In this document: piece after piece, positions 1-9,091 of the stretch
Layout: the number at the start of each line of letters is the position of its first letter
Position numbering within the stretch: position 1 is the stretch's first letter
Source: Rhodococcus koreensis
GTDB lineage: Bacteria; Actinomycetota; Actinomycetes; Mycobacteriales; Mycobacteriaceae
Direction: 5' to 3'
Assembly: GCF_900105905.1 (NCBI RefSeq)
Contig: NZ_FNSV01000005.1
Coordinates: 8,761,501 to 8,825,500 of the forward strand
Length of the DNA stretch: 64,000 nucleotides
The notes under the pieces: generated by a model
Databases searched by the model: none
What the model was told of the DNA's origin: nothing
The model's input: the letters and a program-made list of their open reading frames with translations, nothing else
Position numbers and translations under genes: made by a program

Positions 1-222
1 CCGAAGCGCCGAGATCGGCTGCCACCGCCGAGGAACCATGATGCGCGCCAATCGGTCCTCGATTCCGGTGACCACCCGGTCGGCGACGACTTCTGATCCG
101 ATTGCGGAGGCGAGGAACTTGGGATAGAGCTGTTCGCGCATCGCGGTGATCAGATCGTTGTCATCGAACGCGGCGCGGGCGATGGGCACGCCATCGCCGA
201 GGATAGTCCTCAACGGGCTCAC
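1..222 (-). pseudogene. C-terminal piece of a short-chain dehydrogenase, cut by the window edge
   Basis: Read on the minus strand, this frame gives about 74 residues ending VPRRWQPISALR at the window edge, preceded by EVVADRVVTGIEDRLARI. That is the tail typical of actinobacterial SDR oxidoreductases, where a V-x-R-x-x-x-G-I-E helix precedes a PRRW segment. The Rossmann half (TGxxxGIG, YxxxK) should lie upstream, but the frame instead runs into the antisense of the cupin gene and no such motif appears. The piece is therefore probably a 5'-truncated remnant. A GTG at 222 could start a short protein. The family call rests on the tail only. Confidence 0.4.
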
Positions 223-301
223 CCCAACCCGCCCGTCGAATGGGTGAAGGCTTGTTTCAGGGCCGGGGGCGCGGCAGGATCGGAAGGGAGGACCGAAAGC
301 C

Positions 302-784
302 ATGAACAGCGAGACCCCCGACTGGCGCAGCAACGGGGTACGAGTTATCCCGCCCGATTCGCTCGACCCCAACACACCACAGACTCCGGGCATGCACCGG
401 GCCGCTGCCATCACCCACGACCGAGCCGGCGCCGACAAGATCTGGGCGGGCACGGTCACGATCCGTCCCGGCGCCCGCACCGGCGCCCACCACCACGGTG
501 AGCTGGAGAGCGTGATCTACGTCGTCCGCGGTCGGGCCGCAATGCGGTGGGGCGAGCGCTTGGAGTACACCGCGGAGGTCGGGCCCGGCGGGTTCATCTT
601 CGTGCCGCCCTACGTGCCGCACCAGGAGATCAACGCCCTCGACGATGAGCCGTTGGAGTGTGTGGTGGCGCGCAGCGGCCAGGAACCGGTGGTGGTAAAC
701 CTGAACATCGAGGGCGTGCCCGACCCCGAGCATGTGCCCTGGATCGACCCCGTCCACCCGGCGCCGGGTAACTCCGTCACGTAA
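302..784 (+). CDS. cupin-domain protein
   Basis: The protein has 160 residues and a single cupin domain. Motif 1 is visible as GAHHHGELESVIYVVRG (residues about 62-78), giving the metal-binding HxH and E. Motif 2 is in the GGFIFVPPYVPHQEIN stretch (about 99-114), with the last metal-binding His. Small one-domain cupins of this kind are usually metal-dependent oxygenases, isomerases or ligand-binding proteins, and the substrate cannot be deduced. An AGGACC-type ribosome site lies about 10 bases before the ATG. The gene stands alone, followed by 600 bases without a supported gene. The cupin call is firm; the function is not known. Confidence 0.8.
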   Translation: MNSETPDWRSNGVRVIPPDSLDPNTPQTPGMHRAAAITHDRAGADKIWAGTVTIRPGARTGAHHHGELESVIYVVRGRAAMRWGERLEYTAEVGPGGFIFVPPYVPHQEINALDDEPLECVVARSGQEPVVVNLNIEGVPDPEHVPWIDPVHPAPGNSVT

Positions 785-1419
785 GCCCCTCGGTAAGTTC
801 TGGGTCCGCATCGGTCGTTCGGTCGGTTCGACTAGGCGGACAATCGCCTGGTGCGACGCCCGCCGCACCTGCGCGTCCTCGTGAAGATCGCCGGATCCTG
901 CCCGGGTGAACGCGTCGATCTGGCCGGGGCAAGGTCCTGCTTGCTCGTCGACACCGGACGTTATCCCAACTCCATATCCGAGAAGCGCGTGGACAACGCT
1001 CGCGCAGCCGTGCTGTACCTCGGCGGTGTGGTGCGATCGCTGCCGCGATGACTGCGACCGTGTTGCGGACCTCGGGGCTGCCGCAGGTCGTGGTGCCACC
1101 GTCGGCGCGGTCTGTCTCGCCGTGGCGACGTTTGTCGCGGCTACGCCCGCGGAGTTCCTTCTTCGCAGCGGCGGCCAAGGTTGCCGAGATCCGCCGCCAG
1201 CAGTCGAGTGCGGATGTGGAGGCCGACCTGACGAAACTTCCGCCATCCACCAGGACCGACCCCGTCCGCAAATTCTGCCGCACGACCGGTGAAAGTGTTC
1301 CAAAACCTGGACGAGCAGCGGTAATGGGAAGCCGACATCACAGAAACTTGAAGCTCACTCGACGTCGGATTCGTTTCACATCACTCCCGCGAAAGCAGCG
1401 TGATGGTGGACTTCGGAGA
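785..1419. other. no supported gene (gap)
   Basis: About 635 bases between the cupin gene and the ParB-like remnant. Several frames are open on both strands, as expected for high-GC DNA, but none gives a recognisable motif, a credible ribosome site or a protein-like composition. It is probably degenerate sequence belonging with the remnants on either side. Confidence 0.4.
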
Positions 1420-1713
1420 GGTGTCCACATAATCGAGGTGGAGGGCGACACCGAAGCCGTCGAAAAGTTGATGACGGCTGGCCGGCACCAGTTCCGCTAC
1501 ATCGCACAACGACTGCTCGACGACCACGCGGAGAAGGCCGAACGCGCCGCCCAGCCCTACCTCGACAAGGGATACACGATCCTCGCGGAAGAACCCTGAT
1601 CCGGAACAGATGTCCTGCTCGCCGACCTGGTCGCCGCCGACGGCAGCGGAATCACCGCCGCCCGCACCGAGATCGACCTCGCCCAGTGGGCGGTGTGGCT
1701 GAGCAAGGACGGA
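1420..1713 (+). pseudogene. ParB/RepB-like partition protein remnant
   Basis: The frame reads VEGDTEAVEKLMTAG, then RLLDDHAEKAERAAQPYLDKGYTILAEEP, then a TGA at 1597, and continues in the same frame as DVLLADLVAADGSGIT. Long helical linkers rich in A, E and R, followed by a GYTILxEEP segment and an ADGxxIT segment, are seen in the C-terminal half of ParB/Spo0J-type proteins of actinobacterial plasmids. The N-terminal ParB nuclease-like and HTH parts are absent and an in-frame stop interrupts the match. I read it as a decayed partition gene, which would suggest plasmid ancestry for this stretch. The similarity is from memory of the family and is not strong. Confidence 0.4.
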
Positions 1714-1824
1714 CGTTACTTCGGCAGAAAGGTGTTTTTCCTATTTCTGGTCTGGGCAGAGCAGGGTCGGAGTGGTGGCCCACACGGTTCTCGTTTCGGC
1801 CCGATCTCCACGCCGCTGCGCAGC

Positions 1825-3117
1825 TCAGAATTCCTCAGCGTCGTGCGGACCGAGGCAGGCAACCGACGGCTTGTCCGGATCGATGGCACTCGCGATGTCG
1901 TGTACGTCATCGATGGTGACCGCGTCCAGTTCGGCGATGAGGGCGTCCGGATCAAGATCGCCATGATGGACGATCGCCTGGTGTGCCGTGTGCAGCGCCA
2001 CTGTGTAGGTGTCCTCGAACGCCAGCACCCGACGCCCGGCAGCGACCGCGCGTGCTCGTGCGACTTCCTCATCGGTTGGTCCCTGGGCACACAGTTCGGC
2101 AACGATCTCGCGCATTCGCGTGTACGCCTCGACACAATTCGCGGACGCGAGGCCGGCGGCGAGGTTCAGCACCCCAACGTCGGCACACTCGCGGATGCCC
2201 GCAGAAATCGAGTAGCACAGCCCCCGCTGTTCGCGGATCTCGTCGTTGAATCTGGAGCTCGGTGAGCCGCCGAGAATGATCGCGCAGATCCTCGCCGCGG
2301 CCCGTGCCTTGGCATCAGTGACGTCGTAGTCGAGGCGGTAACTCATTCGCAAATGCGACTGATTGGTGTCGCGCCGCTCGACCAGCGTTCGCGGCAGAAA
2401 GTCGGGTGCCGATTCGTATGGCTCCGGCTCTTCGAGCGTGGGGAACCGCTCGAACAGGTCGGATATTTCGCCATCGTCGGAAACGTGGTCGATATTGCCA
2501 ATGATGAATGCGCCGCCGCGACACCCAGCCCAGCGGCGTTGCCGGAACGATAGAAGCGCCGCACGCGTGAAGGTGGGCAGGTGTTCTACTCGGCCGAGGA
2601 CGGGACGGCCGAGCGGGTGGTCGCCGAAAGTTGCGAGAGCGCTCATTCGACTCGCAACGTAGGCAGGCTGGTCGAGGTAGCGGGCGATCTCCTGGGCGAC
2701 CACACCGCGCTCCATGTCGAGATGGTTTTCGTCGAGCCGAGGTCGAGCGACGAAGTCGGTCACCAGGTCGATGGCCTGCGGTGCCGCCTCCGCGCGAACT
2801 GTGATGTGAAACGCGACCAGGTCGTGGGAAGTCGCTGCGTTCGTCCGAGCGCCCAACTGCTCCGCGGTGCGGTTGATGGTGCGGTGATCTTCGTATTTCT
2901 CGCCGCCCTTGAACACCACGTGCTCGAGGAAATGTGCCATTCCATTCTCATCCCGCCGCTCGGCGCGTGCGCCCGCGTCGAAGGCGATCAGGATGGTGGT
3001 TGCCCGCGTGCCATCGACGCGAATCCGATGCAGGGGTAGGCCGTTGTCGAGAGTCTCGGAGACAATTCGAGCCATCCGTAGCAGTCTAGGCACTCGGGAT
3101 CGACCCCGCCGGGGCAT
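1825..3117 (-). CDS. M16 (insulinase/pitrilysin) family zinc peptidase
   Basis: The protein has 430 residues. The inverted zinc motif HxxEH is HFLEH at residues 62-66, and the distal zinc-ligand Glu lies in ERGVVAQE (E143), the usual 76-residue spacing. The second domain keeps the family RxxxxxxY segment (REQRGLCYS). M16 peptidases of about 420 residues cleave unfolded peptides and usually work as dimers; actinobacterial members resemble mitochondrial processing peptidase. The start at 3117 has AAGG six bases upstream; an internal ATG at 3075 would give a 416-residue protein and also fits the family. The gene is single, with a 62-base gap to the next possible plus-strand gene. Confidence 0.85.
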   Translation of the reverse strand: MPRRGRSRVPRLLRMARIVSETLDNGLPLHRIRVDGTRATTILIAFDAGARAERRDENGMAHFLEHVVFKGGEKYEDHRTINRTAEQLGARTNAATSHDLVAFHITVRAEAAPQAIDLVTDFVARPRLDENHLDMERGVVAQEIARYLDQPAYVASRMSALATFGDHPLGRPVLGRVEHLPTFTRAALLSFRQRRWAGCRGGAFIIGNIDHVSDDGEISDLFERFPTLEEPEPYESAPDFLPRTLVERRDTNQSHLRMSYRLDYDVTDAKARAAARICAIILGGSPSSRFNDEIREQRGLCYSISAGIRECADVGVLNLAAGLASANCVEAYTRMREIVAELCAQGPTDEEVARARAVAAGRRVLAFEDTYTVALHTAHQAIVHHGDLDPDALIAELDAVTIDDVHDIASAIDPDKPSVACLGPHDAEEF

Positions 3118-3170
3118 TGGTCACCTTCGGGGATGCTGCCACCACACGGCCCCAGCAGAAAGGTCCACCC

Positions 3171-3305
3171 ATGGCCGTGGCAGCACTCATCGTGATCGGG
3201 GCGCTACTGATCTGGGTCTTCGGATCCATTACCGAAGAGCCGGATGATCGGGAAACTATCAAGTCCGGTTCGGCCGACCTATCTGCCTGGCTCACCGGCT
3301 ACTGA
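3171..3305 (+). CDS. small single-pass membrane protein (hypothetical)
   Basis: A 44-residue frame starts at an ATG preceded by AAAGG. Residues 2-17 (AVAALIVIGALLIWVF) form one clear transmembrane helix, followed by a short acidic tail with EEPDDRE. It reads divergently from the M16 peptidase. Proteins this small are hard to prove from composition alone. The ribosome site and the helix followed by a charged tail favour a real gene, but I do not recognise a family. Confidence 0.4.
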   Translation: MAVAALIVIGALLIWVFGSITEEPDDRETIKSGSADLSAWLTGY

Positions 3306-3479
3306 CGTATGACCATCCGCTGCGAGCGCTATGGCGAACACTTCGCCGGATTCTTCAACTCGCCGCCGCACTCACCTGCTATAAGAAGCTCTACACATAT
3401 GACACACTCTCAGGGGATCGTGTATTGGATCGGCGTAGTAGTGGGGCGGTGCCCTGATTCCACTGTCGGGAGTGAGCAT

Positions 3480-4679
3480 TCATCCTCGGCGTCGTTTGGC
3501 GCGGGCGGCGAATTCGTCGAGGACACGGACGACGTCCTTGGCCTGCCAGATCCGGTTGCGTCGTCCGTCGGTGATTTGGGTGAGTATTCCGGCGTCGACC
3601 AGGCGGTCGATCGCGATTTGCGCGTTGGCGCCGGTGACCCCCAGCGTGGAGGTGACGAGTTTGCTCTCGACGACCGGTTGGCGAAGGAGGAGGTCGGCGA
3701 GGCGGTGTACCGCCGCGTCTCGTCGCGCCGTCACCCGGGTGCGCCAGTCGGCTCGAACCGTTTCCAGGTCTCGGACGAGGGTGCGGCCGTTGGCGATGGC
3801 GGCGAATGATGCTTCCGCGATCGACCGCATGATCGGCTCGAGGTTGCCCGACCGGTAGTCGTCGAGGGCTTGGAAATAGGTGGCGGTGTCGTGCAGGAGG
3901 CCCGCGGACACCGGTACGGCGACGCTGCGGGTGAGCTGTCCGCCGCGCAGCATCGCCTGGATCAGGGCGCGACCGACGCGCCCGTTGCCGTCAGGGAACG
4001 GGTGAATGGTTTCGAACTGTGCGTGTGCGACCGCTATCTGGGCGACCACGGGTACGTCGACGCGGTTGGCGAAGGCGGTCAGGTCGTCGATCAGTTCGGG
4101 AACGCGGTCGTGGTGTGGGGGGACGAATTGCGCGGTGTGTGGGCCGAGGCTTCCGCCGCCGATCCAGACCTGCTGTTGCCGCCATCGGCCGGCGATGTTC
4201 GGGTCGCCGTGTTCGAGCAGTGCCCGGTGCATCTGCAGGATCGCGTCGGCGTCGATGCGGTCGGACAACTCCAATGCGGCCTGCATGGCCCGGACGTTTC
4301 CGACGATCAGGCGGGCGTTGCGGGAGGCGTACTCGCCGAGTTCCGCCAGCGCGATCTGGCGTGCCCCGCTGGTGAGGTTCTCGATCTCTGAGCTCGATGC
4401 ACTCTCGGTGCGCAGCAGAATGGATGCGAACGGGGCGGTGATGTGGCCGACCTCGGCGTCGAAGCGGGTGAGTTCGGTCGCCGCTTCCTCCGTCAGTGCC
4501 TGCAGTTCGCCGTTCAGTGAGATGGTCCGGTTCGCGATGAATGGCGGTACCGCCGCGCGGTAGGGTCCGGAGGTGAGGCGACGTTCGCGTCGAGATCCGT
4601 AGTTGCCGGTGGTGCTGACCCAGGGATGCTCCTCGTGGGCGACGGGCGGCCACCGCTGTCCGTCATCAACCGATGTCAT
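3480..4679 (-). CDS. Fic family protein with winged-helix C-terminus
   Basis: The protein has 399 residues. The Fic core motif HPFPDGNGRVGR is complete at residues 226-237, so the AMP-transfer (or other nucleotidyl-transfer) chemistry should be possible. An N-terminal helix carries SSEIEN (96-101), which fits the inhibitory (S/T)xxxE(G/N) motif whose Glu blocks ATP binding; this makes it an autoinhibited class II Fic protein. Residues about 325-395 look like a winged helix, suggesting DNA binding or autoregulation. Fic proteins modify hydroxyl side chains of other proteins; the target here is unknown. No separate antitoxin gene is adjacent. A strong palindrome covers its promoter (4687-4722), and the transcript is probably leaderless or nearly so. 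Confidence 0.9.
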   Translation of the reverse strand: MTSVDDGQRWPPVAHEEHPWVSTTGNYGSRRERRLTSGPYRAAVPPFIANRTISLNGELQALTEEAATELTRFDAEVGHITAPFASILLRTESASSSEIENLTSGARQIALAELGEYASRNARLIVGNVRAMQAALELSDRIDADAILQMHRALLEHGDPNIAGRWRQQQVWIGGGSLGPHTAQFVPPHHDRVPELIDDLTAFANRVDVPVVAQIAVAHAQFETIHPFPDGNGRVGRALIQAMLRGGQLTRSVAVPVSAGLLHDTATYFQALDDYRSGNLEPIMRSIAEASFAAIANGRTLVRDLETVRADWRTRVTARRDAAVHRLADLLLRQPVVESKLVTSTLGVTGANAQIAIDRLVDAGILTQITDGRRNRIWQAKDVVRVLDEFAARAKRRRG

Positions 4680-4686
4680 ACCCGGA

Positions 4687-4722
4687 CCATACTATTGGTT
4701 AGTAATTTATCCAATGGTATGG
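4687..4722 (-). promoter_or_regulatory. operator/promoter of the Fic gene
   Basis: Two 12-base arms, CCATACTATTGG (4687-4698) and CCAATGGTATGG (4711-4722), are inverted repeats matching at 11 of 12 positions around an AT-rich 12-base centre. On the minus strand TAGTAT (4694-4689) makes a -10 box that would place transcription start within a few bases of the ATG at 4679. A repressor bound here would cover the promoter. The winged-helix end of the Fic protein is a natural candidate (inference). Confidence 0.65.
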
Positions 4723-5197
4723 GCGGTGTACTCGGTGAGAAACGGATCATGATGAACAGAGGGGATCCGTGCGCCGGTGATTCGGGACTTCGTTCCTGAT
4801 TCGACGATCCGGTGGTCGATCTGCGAGATGGACCGACATCGCGGGTGGACCATTGGCCCGGTGGCCAGTGGTCCACTCCCTGGACCGGAAGCACCCCGGA
4901 TCGACGCCGACTCGACCAGGACGGTCGCATCCTCCGCCGCGAAAACTCATCGCGTGCGCGGTAGCCGGTGGGGGGCGCGCTGATCCGCCTCGGGCGAGGG
5001 TTGCGGAGGCGGTGATGACCGACGGAGCGGGCCGGCTGAATCAAGCAGAGGGGGTGTGCCCGGTGGGGGAGCCGTCACTGGCGTGTGGCCGCTGCTGCAT
5101 TCCCGTGCTGATCAGCGTCGATCGATCCGGTGACCGTGGTTGCGGGTACACTACCTCGCTCAGTGTCGCGCCGGGGCTGTGTGCGCGCGTGTTGGGT
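4723..5197. other. no supported gene (gap)
   Basis: About 475 bases between the Fic operator and the end of the decayed sulfatase-like gene. Open frames exist on both strands, but none has a recognisable domain or convincing start. No further clear repeats were seen. Confidence 0.4.
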
Positions 5198-6329
5198 TCA
5201 CAATGCCCATTGGGTTCGTCCGGCGGTCATGGATCTGAGTTCGGTTGTGCGAGTGGTGTCGTCGAGGGCGGCACGGGATTCGGCGACCGCCCACGCATAG
5301 ATGCCTTTGGCCATGGTGGAGGGTGCGTCGCCCTCGAGTCGGGTGAAGACCTCTACTCGAACCTGATGAGTGATGGGGTTGCTCGGTTCGGCGTCGGTGG
5401 CCATTTGTGCGAGGTGTCCGGCCAATCGGTGCTCGCCGCGGGCCAGGAGGTCGCGTGCGCGCTCGGCCAGTTGCTCGGCGCCGCCGGAGAGTTCGGCGAG
5501 TTCGCGGGTGAGTTCGTCGCGGCGGGCGGCTTTGAGGTTGGCGGGGTTGCCGTCGTACCAACCGCCGTACCGGCGCCAGATGTTTCGTACGACGAATTCG
5601 GGTTCGTCGTAGGACGGTTGCAGGTAGGGCTTGCGGAGCAGTTCGTCGGGGACCGACACGGTGTGGATGATCTCGTCGAGGTGGCCGCGGCGTTCATCAT
5701 CTCGAGGGTCGGGCCGTGCAGCGATTCCAGTAGCTGCGCCGCGTCGGTCAACGTGGTGCGGATGCGGTCGACACCGATGATCGGTAGGCCGTGTCCGGGT
5801 AGCAGGATTTCGGCGCCGAGTCCGGCCATCCATCGCAGGGTCTTCGCCCACTCGTGGGCGTACCGTTGGACTTTCTGCGGGTTGCCGGCGTTGGGGCTTG
5901 CCCAGATGAAGAAGTCACCGCAACAGAGAATTCCGCGGTCCGGTATCCATGCGATGGCGGCGTCGTCGGTCTCGCCGCGGGCATGGTGCAGTTCCATCCG
6001 CAGCTCACCGATGTTCACGGTGGTGCGGTCGGAAAGGTGCAGTCGGGGTGTCGGTACTCGGCGGGCCATTGCAGGGTGGGAGCTTGGAACTGGCGTTGGT
6101 TGATCACCGCGTTGTAGCCGCGGGTCTGCTGGTAGCGGTTGAGGTCTCCGGTGTCGTAGAGGACGATTCCGTCGCTGGTGGGAAAGGCGTAGACGTTGCC
6201 GAATGCGGGCCACATGTAGACGCCGTCACCGACGAGATGTAGCCCGTCCTTGCGTAGGTCGCCGCGGTGGTAGGCGGCGGTATCGGCTTCGCTCCACGCC
6301 TTGTCGGCGTAGTCGATGATGTTGGTCAC
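5198..6329 (-). pseudogene. alkyl-sulfatase-type MBL-fold hydrolase, frameshifted and missing its zinc motif
   Basis: Three successive minus-strand frames together spell one MBL-fold hydrolase of the alkyl/aryl-sulfatase class with its dimerisation domain. Frame one starts at a GTG at 6329 behind a GAGGAG site and runs to about 6035; it contains GIVLYDTGDLNR then directly GYNAVINQRQF. Frame two (about 6040-5690) contains ELHHARGETDDA, CCGDFFIWASPNAGNPQK and LLPGHG. Frame three (about 5690-5198) contains PYLQPSYDEPEFVVRN and GGWYDGNPANLK. In intact relatives about 55 residues with the zinc-binding THxHxDH lie between DTGDLNR and GYN; here they are gone, as well as two frameshifts. The gene cannot make an active enzyme. 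Confidence 0.8.
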
Positions 6330-7414
6330 GAGGCTTCTCCTCGTTGTCGAGACGACCAGCGATGTGGTGGTCGTCTGTCCCATTGTTCGTCGACGGGGTG
6401 TCGGCGGCAATCGTTCTAATGCACAGCAATTCGACCGAAGGCTGTGACCGTGTCATAGTTCGGTGGGTCCGGGAACCCGTGTCCACCACGGCGGTGTCGG
6501 CTCCGGCCCGGTTTTCGGCGTGCGGCACGGCGCATCTGGCGATGTTCAGGGCGTGGGCTGCGACGGCGATGGTGAGCAGCTCGGTGGTGACGCGGACGTC
6601 GAGTCCGGTGAGCTCGTGTACCCGTGTGAGTCGGTTGTCGACGGTGTTCGGGTGCACGAACAACGCGTGTGCGGTGCTTCGCCGATCGAGGTTGTGTGCC
6701 AGATACGCCCGCAGGGTGTCGATCAATTCTGGACGGTGCTGCAGGGCTCGGCAGCGGTGGAGTAGAACCGGGAGGGACGAGCTGGGGGGTTGCCCCCTGA
6801 TCTGCGGGGCCGGTGAATCTTCGCCCGGTATCACGCCGATGTGCAGGAGCGCGATGACCGGACGCGCGGGTACCTGACCGTGGTCGTCGAATGGCGGCTG
6901 CTCTCCGCGCAGCAGGGCGTCGATGATGCGAGCGTGGTCGTTGCCCTGTGTGGCGAGCAGGTCCATCGTGTGGAGTTCGTACGCCGCGATCACTTCACGC
7001 AGGATGCAGTCATAGGTGTGGCGGATGCGGGTAAGGGCAAGGCGGAGACCCGGGGTGGCCGGCACCGATGGTGGTGTGCAGTTCCTCGGCGAGGACGTCG
7101 AATCCGATTTGCCAGCAGCGCATGTACTCGCGCAGCGGCAGTCCTTCGGCGACTCGCTCGGTGCCGCGCTCGATGACTTCTCGGAGCGATCCGGGGATAT
7201 CGAGCGAGTCTTCCAGTGCCGATCGTAGACACACGGTCAGCAGCGTGTGGATGGTGTGCACGCTCTCGCGGTGCAGATATTCAGGTATGCCGGTTTCGGC
7301 GTATCGTGCGGTTCCCTCGATGTAGCGATCGATCGCAGCGCGCGCCATGCCGGGGACTCTGGTCCTCAGGTCGGTGATGGGTCGTGCGAGGGTGCTGGTC
7401 GTTGCGGCGGTCAT
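6226..7414 (-). pseudogene. PucR/CdaR-type transcriptional regulator, frameshifted and internally shortened
   Basis: The start is an ATG at 7414. The first frame (to about 7040) gives a PucR-like N-terminal half with YIEGTARYAETGIPEYLH and MRCWQIGFDVLAEELH. At a CCCCGGG run near 7045 the reading frame changes; the continuation ends with the PucR-type helix-turn-helix (LIDTLRAYLAHNLDRRSTA, VHPNTVDNRLTRVHELTG). Relatives are about 400 residues long, and much of the middle domain is missing here. The second frame also runs past its expected end into the start of the sulfatase-like gene, to a stop at 6226. The regulator and its probable target gene have decayed together. Confidence 0.7.
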
Positions 7415-7578
7415 GTCCGGTCCTTGCCCTTCGGTGTGATGTCGCGCAGCGCGGTCACGACTTTTCGTGCAGTCCGTGGTGGTCGGGGGCGGCGGCCGGA
7501 TACCCTTCACAGCGGCTCTCCCGAGCTGCCGGGTCAGGCGTGCTGATTCGCGTTTCCCTATATTCTCGTTAACTTCGT

Positions 7579-7613
7579 AGTTCGGTCCGCCAGTGTGGTG
7601 GACTGCCCGAACT
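7579..7613. promoter_or_regulatory. imperfect inverted repeat in the pucR-tetR divergent gap
   Basis: In the 420-base gap between the PucR remnant and the tandem TetR gene, AGTTCGG (7579-7585) pairs with CCGAACT (7607-7613). Inside them TCCGCCA (7586-7592) pairs with TGGTGGA (7596-7602) with one mismatch. It could be an operator for either divergent gene or a structured leader. I see no other organised element in this gap. Confidence 0.35.
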
Positions 7614-7836
7614 GGTCGACCGCCAGTTGTAAGCATGGGTAGATGATCGTTGCGTTTCGTGATGCCGGGGTGTGGGGGCCCCGTCCGTAATGCGGGGCCG
7701 AACCGAACAGCTGCTAACATGCTGGTGGAGGGTGCAGACGTGTCCGGCGGCGGTGGAAGTGGTTACCGATGGATGGGATACCGGTTGCCCATTGGTCGAG
7801 CGCGGAGCCCGGAGACCTGAAGGAGAGGAGCGGATC

Positions 7837-9036
7837 ATGACCGAGACTGTCGTGCAGCGCCGCCCGCGCAATCGCAAGCAGCTCATCATTGCCGCTGCGG
7901 CGAGACAGTTCGAGCGGCGTGGTTTCCATGATGCCGCGATCGCGGACATCGCTGCTGACGTCGGAATCACCGGCCCGGCACTGTATCGGCACTTCCGGGG
8001 CAAGCAGGATCTGCTCGCCGCTGCGGTCGAGTTCGAGATCGAGCAGCTCGAGGCGACCTACGGGGGACCGCGCCACGCACTCGGGGAGATGCTCGAGGAC
8101 GCTGTCGCGACGGCGCTGCGCCAGGGCCGTGCAAGCGCGCTGTGGGAACGAAACCAGGCCTACCTGGATCCGCCGGGGCGGGACACACTGCGCGAGCGCT
8201 ACGAGCGGGCTCTCCGTCCGCTGCATGAGGCGATCGCGGCCGCCCGCCCGGATCTCGAGGAGCCGGCGGTGGCGATGCTGGCGGGTGGCGCGCATGCGGT
8301 AGTGAGCAGCAATCCGATGTTCAGCAGGCGCAAACTCGACCACACACGAGCACGCATGTTGATGGTGGAGGCCGCGGCGACGGTGTGCCGGATCGAGGAG
8401 CTGCCCGCGGTCGAACGAGCGATGTCCGCGCGGGATGAGCCGCGCGGTCGCATCATGCCGGCCGCGCGCAGGGAAGCGATCCTCGCGGCCGCGGTGACAC
8501 TGTTCGCCGAACGGGGCTATCAGGCCGTGGGAATGGACGATATCGGTACCGCGGCGGGAATTACCGGGCCGACTCTCTATCACCATTTCCCCGGGAAGTC
8601 CGCGATCCTGGTCACGGTGATCACCCGCTGCCTCGACGCGCTGTACTTCGATGTGTCCGGGGCGCTGTCGGGCACGGACGACTCCGCCGCCGCGCTCGAT
8701 TCTGCGCTGGCGTCCTTTGTCCGCATCAACGTCGAGCACGGTGACGCGCTCAGCGCGTTGCTGACCGAGGTCGTCAACGTACCGGAGGACGAGCGCGCCC
8801 CCATCCGACGCCTGCAGCACGACTACGCCAGTGAATGGGTGGCGCTGCTGACCCGGGTCCGTCCCGACCTCACCGGCCCCGAGGCCGAAGCTCTGTCCCG
8901 CACCGCCCAGTCCGTCATCAACCGGATGCGCAGGCAACTGCCCGGGCCACCGGAGGATGTCCGAATCCAATTGTCCAGTCTGGGCGCAGCGGTCCTCGGG
9001 TTGCCCGGTCCGTCGGGCACCGAGCAACACCGGTAG
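7837..9036 (+). CDS. tandem TetR-family regulator (two TetR units in one chain)
   Basis: The protein has 399 residues and two helix-turn-helix units. The first (residues about 14-60) contains FHDAAIADIAADVGITGPAL and YRHFRGKQDLL; the second (about 208-255) contains YQAVGMDDIGTAAGITGPTL and YHHFPGKSAIL. Each is followed by its own helical ligand-binding region. Ordinary TetR proteins are about 200 residues and dimerise; this chain is in effect a covalent dimer with two non-identical heads, known from some lipid and steroid catabolic loci in actinobacteria. AGGAGAGGAG lies just before the ATG. It borders the minus-strand acyl-CoA operon and is the best local candidate to control it (inference). 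Confidence 0.85.
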   Translation: MTETVVQRRPRNRKQLIIAAAARQFERRGFHDAAIADIAADVGITGPALYRHFRGKQDLLAAAVEFEIEQLEATYGGPRHALGEMLEDAVATALRQGRASALWERNQAYLDPPGRDTLRERYERALRPLHEAIAAARPDLEEPAVAMLAGGAHAVVSSNPMFSRRKLDHTRARMLMVEAAATVCRIEELPAVERAMSARDEPRGRIMPAARREAILAAAVTLFAERGYQAVGMDDIGTAAGITGPTLYHHFPGKSAILVTVITRCLDALYFDVSGALSGTDDSAAALDSALASFVRINVEHGDALSALLTEVVNVPEDERAPIRRLQHDYASEWVALLTRVRPDLTGPEAEALSRTAQSVINRMRRQLPGPPEDVRIQLSSLGAAVLGLPGPSGTEQHR

Positions 9037-9072
9037 GCGGCCCGCCTGATGCGGGCCCGGGCCGCCTACCGG
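9030..9072. terminator. bidirectional terminator between tetR and fadD
   Basis: A perfect 15-bp stem, CCGGTAGGCGGCCCG (9030-9044) with its complement at 9058-9072, has a 13-base loop. The TAG of the regulator lies inside the left arm. It sits between two convergent genes and so can end transcription from both sides. Confidence 0.7.
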
Positions 9073-9091
9073 TACGGAGAGCATCGCCGGA

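Noticed and set aside
257..1303. A 348-codon minus-strand frame opposite the cupin gene and the following gap
   Set aside because: It overlaps the cupin antisense, has no recognisable domain and no ribosome site. The part over the gap could hide a remnant, but nothing supports it.
4853..6103. A 416-codon plus-strand frame opposite the sulfatase-like remnant
   Set aside because: Antisense to a gene whose motifs are clear on the minus strand in three frames.
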